From Pictodentalium vernedei (taxonomy: Eukaryota; Mollusca; Scaphopoda; Dentaliida; Dentaliidae), in contig CM062293.1 of the NCBI GenBank assembly GCA_031216915.1, forward strand, positions 149,180,285 to 149,244,284: a stretch of 64,000 nt of DNA. The letters run 5' to 3'. The notes beneath the pieces were generated by a model. The model searched no databases. It was not told the origin of the DNA and saw only the letters and a list, made by a program, of their open reading frames with translations. Positions 1 through 11,575 of this stretch are shown here, piece by piece (positions within the stretch are counted from its first letter, which is position 1; each line of letters begins with the position of its first letter). Made by a program: the position numbers and the translations under genes.

Positions 1-103
1 TGTATTCGTTGACCAGTGTAGTTATGGTTAGATCCCTCAATTACATACTTTACTCCCCTTATGAAAAAATAAGGCATCATGGACAATTATGCAAGGCTTT
101 GAT

Positions 104-274
104 GTTTATTGTTTACTGGAGGTTAAGGTCACATATTTTTGCACAATAGCTAATCATGACCACAACATGAGTATCAACTCAAGACCAGGGATGAGCATTA
201 ATAAGCCATGTTGCCCATTTTGGAGAGGGTTTGCGCCTCCCAAGCATTGGTGACTGGATCCTAATTTACCAGTA
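104..274 (-). repeat. SINE-like element with 13-bp target duplications
   Basis: The stretch is bounded by direct repeats GCAAGGCTTTGAT (91-103 and 275-287), a typical SINE target duplication. The part next to the lower flank, GGTTAAGGTCACATATTT, matches the 3' tail of the longer SINEs near 44.1 and 61.4 kb in the same orientation. The other half matches a second copy near 38.9 kb (shared block around CACTGGTGACTGGGTCC). No clear tRNA or 5S head is visible, so it is either a short family or a truncated head. Confidence 0.65.
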
Positions 275-287
275 GCAAGGCTTTGAT

Positions 288-843
288 AATCTGAAGTAAG
301 CTCTCTTCCACAAATGCCATGCATGTTGGTGTTCTAACAAACAGATACAACCTCTGGCAGGTAAATAATACCAGGTGATAACATTTCACTTGGTTGTGAT
401 TGAGTCGAGTAATTAGCAGATACGTCGGTTTCATAAGGTCAGTTAGATTATCAAATGACTGTACTGTAATTTGTTCCATTTTCTGTTTGGCTAGTTTGTA
501 ATGGCAATTATTTTCAAGGTTTCATTTTTATTTGTGGAACAAAGGGTAAAGTAAAACTTTCAACTTGTGGAACCTGTGACTCACAAGAATCAGTTTTGAT
601 TCTGGACAACTTAAACACTGAGAACTGGTAATCCCGATGGGTCTTGTGACAACCTCTTACCTCACCCCAAATGAGCTATCCAAGCATTATTATGCACAAT
701 TGTTTGGCAATAACCTGAAATAATGCTATAAGAATTTCTAATTTTGCCCCTCTAGTAGGAAAGGACTCTTTGTGCAATTTCCAAGAGAATGCCACTGGCT
801 CTACACAAATATCATCATTTGTATTTTTTTTTATTTATTAACT
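288..843. other. AT-rich spacer, nothing recognised
   Basis: I see no coding signal, RNA gene or clear repeat structure here. Only short, unconserved open frames occur. Confidence 0.5.
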
Positions 844-1076
844 CTTAAGGCCTCAGACACATCTGACAAACTTTATTGAAATAGAACATGTGCTTTACAA
901 TACAGCTTGAAGAAATCTTCTCAACAACTGGCAAATTACCCTGACAATACTTTCTAGTCAAGTTATGGTTGCCTACACAGGTATGCATGACTTTAGTAGA
1001 AATCACTGCCATATCATTGAACTTGTAGGCTGAAATTTTTTAGAACCATGAAAAAAAAAATTATGGAGGCCTTAAG
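844..1076. repeat. Possible short inverted-repeat transposon (MITE)
   Basis: An 11-bp perfect inverted repeat, CTTAAGGCCTC at the left and its complement at the right, brackets 233 bp of non-coding AT-rich sequence. No target duplication is obvious, so this could be a chance inverted repeat. A second copy elsewhere in the genome would settle it. Confidence 0.35.
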
Positions 1077-1113
1077 GGAAATAAATCTTTACTACCAAAC
1101 TCTAGCTCATGAT

Positions 1114-1627
1114 CAGGGCTTATATTTTATCTAAATTTGGGAGAATCCATTTGGAAAATGGTTGCGAGAATCCATACTGGCTATGAGTGTCCCAGAATCC
1201 CATGAGGCCACCAATGGTTGAACTCCTGCTGTATATACTAATAACACATGTTAACTCTTTACCCAACACAGCTTTTTAATGTTTAAAACATAAACTGAAT
1301 TTGATATTTTAAAAAATAAACAATATTTACTAATAAAACCCTACAGATATGGATGTCATGGGAATCGGCTTATTGAGCTGATTTCAATGACAGCCACATT
1401 TGTACAATTGTATTGACAAAGTGTCAGAATATTTCAGGCCATGTTATCTTTGTACTTCTTAATTTGCTGATGCTACGTGCATTTAGGTAAATGGTTAAAT
1501 TGCCTCAATTCTTTTCACAAGAATATTAGCAGAGGTGCAATGAAAATCTACATAGATTCTCACTGGTTTTGTTGTGTGAATCTTTGCGTGAATCGATTCT
1601 CGGATTCTCGTCGAAATATAAGCCCTG
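1114..1627. mobile_element. Non-autonomous DNA transposon, hAT-like ends
   Basis: Terminal inverted repeats CAGGGCTTATATTT and its complement bracket 514 bp with no coding capacity; a second matching block, GAGAATCC, follows just inside both ends. CAGGG-type ends are common in hAT elements. The expected 8-bp target duplication is not clear, so the superfamily is tentative. Confidence 0.5.
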
Positions 1628-2343
1628 CATAATTATCACTGAACTAAGCTTGTCATGTTTGATCCAGTGAGAGAAATATATATTGCAGATATCATCATGT
1701 TAGATAAAGCCTTAAAAGCATCAGCATCAGCATAATTTAGGTATTGTTATTTGAAAGTAACATCAGAAATATTGTATAACATTTATAAACCAAGCTAAAA
1801 ACACATCCCCCTTACTTCACAGAGTAATCTAAAAAATACAGACATCCCATCAATGGAGAGGTATGTACTTTCTTCTAATTGCATTACAGAAACCTGTATG
1901 GGCTCCAAAATCAAGAAAAGATTCAATTTAAACTTTTATTATTCAAACACTTTTTACTTGCAAACATTTGTAAAATATTTATGTATAGGTTGCCAAGACT
2001 TTCTTAGACACCATCGCTAAGACAAAGTGTTACCTTATTGTGAAAGAGCAAAAATTAAGTAGACTTCTCCAGGCCTTTAAGGATGCTTTTAAAATTTATG
2101 ACAAATAACAAATGAACATTTTGAGAGAGTCAAAGTTGATTCCAATTTGTTTTGCTTGTGAAAATCATTTGCCAGAATTGATTCTAATTCTCACAGAAAT
2201 TTTAAACCCTGATTTGGGACCTTTGGATAATTCTATGGGACCATGGGTCTTCATGGTTCAAATTTATTTTTTAAAATACAGGATACAATGCGGGCCTCCA
2301 GTCCATAAGCTGCCATATGGCCTGTCACCTCCTGCAATATCAC
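1628..2343. other. Spacer, nothing recognised
   Basis: AT-rich sequence with no supported gene or RNA. The open frame starting in this area and running into the next repeat has no recognisable domain and overlaps the palindromic transposon, so it is not called. Confidence 0.5.
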
Positions 2344-2595
2344 TTAACCCTTTACCTAATCTGAAAAGCAGACGACACTTGCAAAAATAATTCTTGAATG
2401 ACTAATTTTTTTCATTTTTTGTCTCAAAAACATAGGTTATGACCCCTCGTTGGAATGAGCTCGATGAGCTCGTTCCAACGAGGGGTCATAACCTATGTTT
2501 TTGAGACAAAAAATGAAAAAAATAATGAAAATTAATTGGCGATTTTTTAGAATAGCGCTGGCCGGTTTTGGCCGTTACGTTAGGTAAAGGGTTAA
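2344..2595. mobile_element. piggyBac-like palindromic MITE, copy 1
   Basis: The element begins TTAACCCTTTACC and ends with its complement, matching a TTAA target site followed by CCC-type ends as in piggyBac elements. The interior is a near-perfect hairpin of roughly 50-bp arms centred on CGATGAGCTCG. It has no coding capacity. Related copies lie at 19,675-19,924 (nearly full), 39,663-39,804 (one arm), 17,208-17,245 (right end only) and perhaps 63,130-63,240 (decayed). Confidence 0.7.
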
Positions 2596-2812
2596 ATAAA
2601 CAGCTGAAAAGTTCAGTTTGGAAAATTATCTTTAACAGAGTATTAATTCACTTCCAAATAATAAGAGAACATTTATAAAATATTTATAAAAAAGTAGAAA
2701 TGTTTTAAATTACCAATCATTCCGAAAATATCAAATTAATAGACGATAGACAATTCCCTATTTTATTATATTCTAGCCTGTGATTTATTGAACATTATCT
2801 AAAAGATATTTA

Positions 2813-2841
2813 TTGATATCCATCGACTCGATGGATATCAA
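2813..2841. repeat. Perfect 14-bp-arm hairpin
   Basis: Arms TTGATATCCATCGA and complement are separated by one base. Role unknown; it may be a remnant of a foldback element. Confidence 0.6.
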
Positions 2842-3099
2842 GGAATATTCCTCAGTAGCTTCCTAAATGGTGGCACACTATGACGCATAACGTCACCTTG
2901 AAGGAACAATCAGCTGATCTTTATTATTGTTTTGAAACATACGCATCTGAAGTCAAAATGGGCTGAATATTGTACAATAATATGTCTCATAGCATATAAT
3001 AACAATGAAATTCTACTCTATTTTAGTCAGTATCTGGAATTACCTCATGAGTGTGGACCTGAAAGTTTTATTTTGCATGAGTGCTTGCATGGGTGAAAA
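2842..3099. other. Spacer flanking DIRS element 1
   Basis: No gene or repeat recognised. This is the lower-coordinate flank of element 1. It does not contain the other half of the palindromic MITE whose right end abuts the far side of the element. Confidence 0.5.
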
Positions 3100-3402
3100 G
3101 TTAAAAAATTTATAGTAATTTATATATTTTTTATACTTACCAATGACCCAGACTTAGCTGGTGCTAACTCTAAAAAATCCAGGGCCAAACACAAATTTTG
3201 CCCCCCAATCCTCCAAATTTGCATCTAAAACCAAAAGAAATCATGTCCTATAGGACCTCCATACTTTGCCCTTACTGCGCATGCGCAGTGTCAAGGACGA
3301 TCCGAAATTGGCGCCAATTATCATTCTTACTGGCAGTGCCTGGTCAGCGCTATGTACTCAGCGGGGAGGTAAGAGTTCCCAACTCCTGGGAGGGCCATCC
3401 CC

Positions 3403-3487
3403 GTCTGGGTCATTGGTAAGTATAAAAAATATATAAATTACTATAAATTTTTTAACATTTTTATACTGTACCAATGACCCAGACTTA
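3403..3487. repeat. Internal complementary region of element 1
   Basis: The first half is the reverse complement of the low-coordinate terminus (TCATTGGTAAGTATAAAAAA) and the second half is the reverse complement of the high-coordinate terminus (TATACTGTACCAATGACC). In DIRS elements such a region is thought to bridge the two ends of a single-stranded circle during replication. Confidence 0.85.
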
Positions 3488-4102
3488 GCTGAATAGTAAA
3501 AAGGCTGGAGGGCCTAGGACATAGAGGAAAATCCAATAAGCTCAACTATATAACATAGAGGCAACCCCTCAAGGAGAAAAGGAGTATTAGGCTTTACATG
3601 TATCTTTCTTATTTTATGTTAAATTAGAAAGATACAATACCCTTCATAATTGAGCACAATAATATTCATGTTCTCTATTAACATCCAGTATAACCCTTTA
3701 TACTAAATATTTTTAAAGTAAGCCAATAAATAAAGTTAGTCCAGAGAATTGAGACTCTTTATATTCTTTTAAAAGTGTCCGAGGATTGTATATTAACGCC
3801 CGTTTGACACTTGACATATACAAATGCTTCACACCGAGCTACACTTTAAAAATATGACATGAATGAATTTTTAACATTAATATTACACTTTAAAACCATC
3901 CCGGAAACGACTCAGAAATACTGACTTCGAAGGAGGCATTCCCTTGCTTTTCACTATAAAGTAGGTGATATAAGGGAACACCATCCGCCCCCCCCCCCCC
4001 CCCCCTTCCCCTTGACCTGGGTCAAATAGCCCAGAGCGAAGAGGGCAGCCGGACGGAGTCACTGCCGGAACAGAAAGCCTGCATAACTATAGTTGCAACT
4101 GT

Positions 4103-4579
4103 TTAGTGGACGACATTCTGAGCAACAGATAACGGACCTAAACAATGCAGGTCTCCAGAAATGGACTCAATATTTCTGAGATAAAAATTCGTGAATGTGG
4201 ATGGCTGAGACCAATAAGCAGCCTTCATTAAATCTGTAATAGCAATACTATTAGCGTAAGCCCAAGAAGTAGCAAGAGCTCTTACTTCATGAGCCGAAAT
4301 CTTAAGCACAGACTGCTGAGAAGAAGATAAACTCTCATAAGCAGTACGGATAGTTAATTGAATCCATCTAGCAATAGAATGGACCGAAATGTCCCTTCTA
4401 TTAGGCATCAGAGACAGAAAGAAACGTTTTCGTCCCTTTCTGATAAACTGAGATCTCTGTTTATAGATAGGTAACGCTCTAACAGGACAGAGTAAAGGCC
4501 TACGCCCGTCTGAAGACGGAAGAGCCTTAATAACAATAGGTTCCGGATATTTATTAGGAGCCTGATTCTTAGCTAAAAA
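4103..4579 (-). pseudogene. Element 1 tyrosine recombinase, C-terminal part
   Basis: This is the catalytic part of a phage-integrase-type tyrosine recombinase (fossil). It carries the box II motif HEVR in SAHEVRALATSWAYA and the expected downstream tyrosine region. It is separated from the N-terminal part (from 11,576 upward) by the insertion of element 2, which lies between a conserved FTT block and the FLAKNQ block. In DIRS elements this enzyme joins the DNA circle to the target in place of a DDE integrase. Confidence 0.85.
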
Positions 4580-4751
4580 GTTAAAAAATTTATAGTAATT
4601 TATATATTTTTTATACTTACCAATGACCCAGACATAGCTGGTGCTAACTCTTAAAATATAGGGCCAAACACAAATTTTGCCCCCCAATCCCCAAAATTTG
4701 CATCTAAAACTAAAGAAAACATGTCCTGAAAGGCCCTCCACACCTCGCCCC

Positions 4752-4769
4752 CACTGCGCATGCGCAGTG
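4752..4769. promoter_or_regulatory. NRF-1-type palindrome in the terminal repeat of element 2
   Basis: CACTGCGCATGCGCAGTG is a perfect 18-bp palindrome containing TGCGCATGCGCA, the classic consensus bound by NRF-1 family factors. The same palindrome recurs in the opposite repeat at 11,412-11,429 and, in element 1, at 17,041-17,058 (16 bp of it at 3,274-3,289). The high-coordinate copies sit where the element's promoter would be. Binding is inferred from the motif only. Confidence 0.5.
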
Positions 4770-4881
4770 TCAAGGACGTTCCGAAATTGGCGCCATTTAT
4801 CATTCTAATAACCAGTGCCTGGTAAGCGCTATGTACTCAGCGGGGAGGCAAGAGTTCCCAACTCCTGGGAGGGCCATCCCC

Positions 4882-4967
4882 GTCTGGGTCATTGGTAAGT
4901 ATAAAAAATATATAAATTACTATAAATTTTTTAACATTTTTATACTGTACCAATGACCCAGACATAG
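4882..4967. repeat. Internal complementary region of element 2
   Basis: Same joined-terminus arrangement as in element 1, with the subfamily variant GACATAGCTG in place of GACTTAGCTG. It matches the element's own two ends. Confidence 0.85.
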
Positions 4968-7949
4968 CTGAATAGTAAAAAGGCTGGAGGGCCAAGGACA
5001 TAGAGCAAAATGGAATACGCTCAATAAAATAAAATAGAGTCATCCCCTGTAGGGAAAAGAAGTAATAGGCCTTACATGTATCTTTCTTATTTATGATAAA
5101 TTAGAAAGATACAACACCTTCCAAAAATTGAGCTTCATACATCCATGTACTCTATTAATATCCAATAATCCTTATACTAATAATTTTTAAAGTAAGCCAA
5201 TAATAAAGTAAGTCTAGAGAATAGAGACTCTTATACTCCTAAAAGTGTGTGAGAATTGCATAATCATGTCCGTTGACATATGCAATATTCAAAAGCTATA
5301 CTTTAAAAACTAAGACTTGAATGAATTTTATAAACTTAAACTTCTCACTAAACAACCATCCCAATAACAGCTCAGAATTACTAACTCCGGAGGAGGTATC
5401 CCCTTGTTTTCATAGTAAAAACAGGTGACCCAAGGGAACACCCTCCCCCCCCCCCCTTTTTCTTGCCCTGGGTCAAATAGCCCAGAGCGAAGAGGGCAGC
5501 CGAACGGAGACACTGCCGAAACAGACAGCCTACCTAGCTATAGTAGCAACTGTTAAGTGAATGACATTCTGAGCAGTAGATAATAGACCTAACAATAGAG
5601 GCCTCCAGAAATGGACTCGATATTTCTGAGATAAAATTCATGAATGGATGGCTGAGCGCAATGAGCAGCCTTCAAAAATCTATAATAGCAACACTATTAA
5701 TGTAAGCCCAAGAAGTAGAAGAACTCTTACTTCAAGAGCCGAAATCTTAAGCACAACTGCTAAGCCAATGATATACCATAAGCAGTACGCTAGTTAATAG
5801 AATCGATTAACAATAAAATGGAGCGTAACGTCCTTCTACTAGACATCAAAGACAGAAGAAGCTTACGCCCTTGTAATAAACAGATATCTGTTTATAAATA
5901 CATAAACTGTATCCGGAAAGAGTAAAGGCCTATGCCCATACGAAGACGGAAGGACCTTAAAATAATAGGTTCCGGATAATAGGAGCCTAACTCTTATGCA
6001 ACAATCCAACCTAAATAGTAACGGAAGTATTGATTCCGAAACTATGAAAGTGAAAATCATCCATCGATAGTGCATGAAACTCACTGACTCTACAGTAAAA
6101 GAGAAACCAACAGAATTACTGTCTAAAAGGTCAGAATTTGAAAACTACTGTTTCCAGAGGCTCAAATGATTACTTAGCTAAATAAGAACCGAAGTTAAAA
6201 TCCGTATAGGAATTTAATCTAAAGATTCCAAGTCTATTTATCAAAAAGTTACTAACTGACTTAGATAAAGAGACAAAAGACTCAATTGTAAACTATCGTA
6301 GAGTGCATAGGTATGAGGTAACATAAACCTATAACCTAAATAACAACAGGCTGCAGTAGATCTTGTGAAACAAGTATACTAAAAACTAGCAATGCGTAGT
6401 ATGGAGGGATCAACCATATGAACATAATGATCCCTACACCACGACGGAAGAGCCTCCACTTTAGTCGCATAGAATAGCGAAGAAGAGGATCTCCTATAGT
6501 AAGAAATCGCGTCCAAAGCTCGTCCAGTACAGTGCTTACAATGCAATACGGACCACACAACGGAATACATGAAGGTTGCGACCTTGCTGGTTGTGATAAA
6601 GATGACACGATTTACCCAGTGAAAAAAGATCCTCACATAGAGGAAGATTTCACGTTAAGATCCACAGTAGACAAGAGAGTAAATTACTCATGATCTCTGT
6701 GAAGATAGAGATGCTATCAACAGAAATGTATTGTGGTTGTTTATCCTAGCAATACCTGCTAAAACAACAGCGCCGGAGGATACGCGTATCCTATCATTGC
6801 GTCCTAAAGATCAATAGAGCGTTAACAGTATTAGCTCAGAGATCTGGACAAGCCAACACATACGTCTGCAATTGATTAGCAAGCTGTGTCATAATAAAAC
6901 ATCATTGGGCGCTCCCATAGATAGCAAATCTGATTAAATACTTGTTTGTTGAGAGTCCATTCTGACAGCAACAAGCGACCCGTAAGAGAACGGGAGTGCG
7001 ATAAAACAATCAGACGACCCCGAATATGACGGACCAAAACTGAACTTGGTGTACAATAACCAACAGACGGATTCTTTCCATTAAATTGAATAACGGAAAC
7101 GAAAGAGTGCCTCCCTGGTTCCGGAGATACGCCACTACTGTCGAATTAAAGGACAGGAATTTGGGCATGCATTTCTGAATAATGTTCATGCAATGACATA
7201 AAGCAAGCCTAAAAAACATTATTCCGCGGAAGTTAAACTGATAGCTAAAAGACTGCGGAACCCAAAGACCCTGGCACTTCGAATCCGTAGGGATCAGTAT
7301 ATATCCCAATCTGTTTGACTGGCAACCGTCATAACAGCCACACTAGGGTCCGGCAACTGCGGCGGCACTCTCTGAGTCAACCACCGAATGTTTGCCCCAG
7401 TCTGAATCTCTTGTAACACTAGATAGACAAGAGAATGTATAAACCAAGCAATTCATGGATTGCCGGAAAGTTGCCGTCGAAGAGAAGCTCCTCCGAGAAC
7501 GAAGCGACTCAGAGAGTTCTTAACCTACTATCCACGCGTGGATGTAGCTAGGGCTGCATCACGTCTAACCAACTCCAATCAGCCACTGAAGGGCGGAGTT
7601 ATACGTGAACAAAATACTGCCCTCAAAAGAAATTACATTGAGAATAATATCCCGTAAATCTTTTCTTGAAGACGTAATGATAACGCCTCAGTAAGGCGGA
7701 TTACGTATAATAAAGCGTCTAAGTTAAGTCTACTATACATAATGTCGTTCCCAATATTGAAATTGGAAAAGACATAAACGGCGAAAAAGAATATATGCAG
7801 TCTTTAATCACACCGTCTAGACGCATATGAACTCTCGGTATGCCCTGCTCTGCCAAAATAAACTATATGTAAAAAAGATAAAATGGCAGAAATGAGCCAC
7901 GCGGACAAGAAACTAAACTATCATGCTTAGTAGCAGGCTTGTATATATA

Positions 7950-10260
7950 TATATAATATATAGCGTCGAAAAATAAAACACATGTTGTAATGACAATATT
8001 GGACTGCGTCGGTAAGTCAGGGACAAAGTCCCTGTACCGATCGAAAAATCCGAGTCCAATGACGCTATAAGTCTCTTATCCAAGATCGCAGCAATGAAGT
8101 CCGAAAAATAATCACTGGAAGAAATGCCAGAAGATATGAAAGGCATCTTCCGATACTACTAAAGGGAAAACTCGAAATCTATCGAATCCCTTTCGCCATC
8201 CTGTCGGACCCTATAAAGCGTTCGGTCGTCCGTAGCTTGATGCAACCGCGGACCGCACCGACCCAGCGCCGTCGGATAATTCCTGATTCGACCGAGAAAC
8301 CGTCAATTGCTGGGATGCTGCGAAAGAACTGTGCTAACTCGGATAGCACGTCCGTCACTGAGGCCTGAGGAGCAGCGGTCTTACGATGCATTGCCGCAGG
8401 AAGCTCCGAGATCGTTACCCCGTGCATACTTCCAATATGCGAGCGAACGGAGTGTATAGGCCTCGTGTCCCTTGGCTACCGGATGGCGCGACCTATTCGC
8501 TGTGGAATCACTGAATGCCGAAACTGATCGGATACTCGAGGTCACGTAGCCAATGTGCGGTCGTGTGCCCTGCTGTGAGGATGAGGAAGCATTAAAGACA
8601 GTCTCTCGGACTGTCAATATAACGGAGCGTCCCGAGCAACGGACATATGCTCCGAATGTAAAATATCTGAACCACAACATGCGGTCCCCTATGTTGTTGG
8701 CTTCCTCCGATCTGTCCTCAATCTGCCGTCACTGGGTGAGTACTAAAGTAATTAAAGTGCTCGCATCACCCAAATCTCCTTCCTAGACCGCAACGGACGA
8801 ACCCGGCAGCCGAACCATTCGATGAATGTATGCTACACCGGGTGAGCTAGCGAATGTCATTCCGTAAGCGATAGACATATTCCATGAGCACTTATTGCCG
8901 CTAACTCTTCATTAACTATGACGACAGAGGCACACTTTTGAAAGACATCTCCATAACTCTTCGAACAAGAAACCAGAAATGCTTGGATAGCAAGCATAAA
9001 ATAATAATATATATAGCGTCGTTCAATAATTCGAAAGTTTGTGTGACATTATTGGACTATGTCGGAACTGAGGGACGATGTCCCTGAACCGAACCAAAAA
9101 TTTCTAAGTCCACCGACGCTATCAGTTTCTTATCCGGCATCGCAGCATATGTTGTTCCGAAAGGGAAAGCTTGAAATCCACCGAATCCCTTTCGGTATCC
9201 CGTCGGACCGGATGAAACTTTCGGACGTCCGTACCCGCTTCCGCGGAGCGTCCCGACCCAGCATCGTCGGATAAAATATATGCGACAGATTCAGTTGATG
9301 CTGGGATGCTGCGATAAACTGTGCTATTAAGGAAAGCACGTCCGTTCCCGAGGCCTGTGCAGTAGCGGACTTACGATGCATTGCCGCTGGAAGCTCCGTG
9401 TACGTTGACTCCCGCACACTTCCTATGCGAACGTCCGGAGTCTGCAGGCCTCGAGTCCCCGGCTACCGACCCAGCGCTGTCGGATAATTCTCGATCCGAC
9501 ACCGTTTCTGTCGGCTGCTGGGATGCTGCGATAAGCTGTGCTATGTGCACAAGAATGTCCGGCGTCGAGACCTGCGGAGGCGCAGTCTATCGGTGCTTCG
9601 CCGAGGGCAGCTCCGCATCAGATGGCTCCCGCATACTTCCTATGCGAACGTCCGGAGTCCATCGGTCTCGAATCCCTGGCTGCCGGATGGTGTGACCTGG
9701 TCGCCGAAGAAACCTTGATCGGCGAAGCTGGTAATATATCGGCGGTCACGCAGCCAAGGTGCGGTCGTGTGCGCTGATGAGAAGAGGAAGCCTTAGCAGT
9801 CTCAGCGGACTGCGTATACAACGGAGCGTCCCGAGCGACGGACGTATGCTCCGCTAACGACACATTTGTACCACAACATCTGGGGCCAGATGTTGTTGAA
9901 CGAGAGAGGGGCCTCTCTCGCTTGCCGTCCGGATGGACCGGAACGAGCTATGAACCGGACTAAAAGGCTTCCTCCGTTCTCCCTCCGATCCGCCGTCACT
10001 GGGTGTGCATTAAGTTAATTTTATAGTGCTCGCATCACCCCAAAATTCCTTCTAGACCGCAACGGACGAACCCGGCTGCCGAACCATTCGGTGAATGGAC
10101 GCTACACCGGGCGAGCTAGCGGACGTCAAAGGCCGTCGAACCTACTAGGGTCCTCTTAGGCAATTGGCGTATTACATGAGCACTTTTCCGCTAGCCCTTC
10201 ATTAATTGTGACGACGGAGGCACACTGTTGGAAGACATCACAGATACATCACCCTAATCT
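7950..10260 (-). repeat. Repeated ORF1-derived blocks inside element 2
   Basis: A block starting near TATAGCGTCG and containing GACCCAGCG and ATAATTC occurs two to three times in tandem, each aligning to the single-copy ORF1 N-terminal half of element 1 (about 14,820-15,900). The blocks are diverged from each other. This is duplication inside a fossil element and does not indicate an extra gene. Confidence 0.65.
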
Positions 10261-10497
10261 TGATCGTCTGAAATAGAAATTGATAAAGTAGAGTGACCCT
10301 GCGGGGAAAGGACCGGAGTGTCCAAATCCCCAACAACATACCGTGACATACGCTTCCCATATTGTCATCGAAATCATACGATACAGAACAGGAGTTAATG
10401 CGAGTACACTGACCACATATAGAATGATAATAAGGTCAGAGGAAGACTTCCTCCTAAAACAATTGATCAATATCCTTTCAATGAGAAAAGAAAACAA

Positions 10498-11379
10498 GTC
10501 CTGGTACTCGCACTAACCCCTGGCAATCAAATACATAATAATAATATGATCCATTAATATAGAAAAAATAATTGAAATCAAAATATTTTGAAAAAATATT
10601 TTTTCAGAACAGCCCAAGTTTCTGAAAAGTAACGTTGAGCCCCAATGGATCCCAAGCCTAAGTGTGGACAAAAATTTTAAAAATATTTTAAACAATTTAT
10701 TCAACACTTACGAACAATAATAATGTATCTAGTTATGATTAAAATAACATAAAGATATTATTATTTAGAAATCCCCCCCTCACACAGAGGCCTGTTGTAA
10801 ATGTAAACAATGAGTGTAAAAACACTAAAATAAGACTCCAGGCACCCAGGCCCGAAATCAGTTACCAAAAATACACCATCTGATGCAAAACAGAGACTTC
10901 CAGGGAAGAAACTGCAGAACATCAGATGGTAGATGCAGAACACAACGCCTAACCACCCGTAGGTGAAGACGTAAACATGGGGAAAGAACAGAATTCATTC
11001 TGTTATTAAGCTAAAACTCCCAAGAAATTTTAGTAATAATAATTACAGAAACTATGCCAAAAGCATGGGAGAATAGCAAGGGGGAACTTAAAGGACAGGG
11101 AGAGAGGAAAAACACTTGAAAAAACAGTGTAACTAAATAATCAGAATGACAACAAAATGGCTGCTGCCTTGAAAATAGGTAACTTAACATAATTTCATTA
11201 AAAAATTTTAAGTTACAGCCCTGATAATATTCTGTCACACATTCTTTTCCTCTCCTCCTTTTCTATCCTCCTTAGAATCACCATTTCACTAATATTTATG
11301 TGTCTGGCATCATTTAAACTGAGATTTAAAAGCACAAAGATCAGTCAGATGTTAACTGATGAAGGGCCAAACTTAGAAT
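10498..11379 (-). other. 5' leader of element 2
   Basis: Non-coding leader between ORF1 remains and the high-coordinate terminal repeat. It aligns with the leader of element 1 (for example the shared block AAAGTAACGTTGAGCCCC). Confidence 0.7.
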
Positions 11380-11575
11380 GATAAATGGCGCCAATTTCGG
11401 AACGTCCTTGACACTGCGCATGCGCAGTGGGGGCGAGGTGTGGAGGGCCTTTCAGGACATGTTTTCTTTAGTTTTAGATGCAAATTTTGGGGATTGGGGG
11501 GCAAAATTTGTGTTTGGCCCTATATTTTAAGAGTTAGCACCAGCTATGTCTGGGTCATTGGTACAGTATAAAAAT

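Larger units (their letters stand above)
4580..11575 (-). mobile_element. DIRS-like element 2 (subfamily I), decayed interior, nested in element 1
   Basis: About 7.0 kb, inserted in the YR gene of element 1 in the same orientation. Its terminal inverted repeats (4,629-4,803 and 11,380-11,556) appear identical over about 175 bp by eye, which points to a recent insertion. The interior aligns with element 1 only at a modest level and carries many breaks spread over all coding parts. ORF1-derived sequence is repeated inside it (about 7,950-8,960, 9,005-9,470 and 9,465-10,260). Identical ends with a ruined interior suggest a non-autonomous derivative moved by proteins of a relative. Confidence 0.85.
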
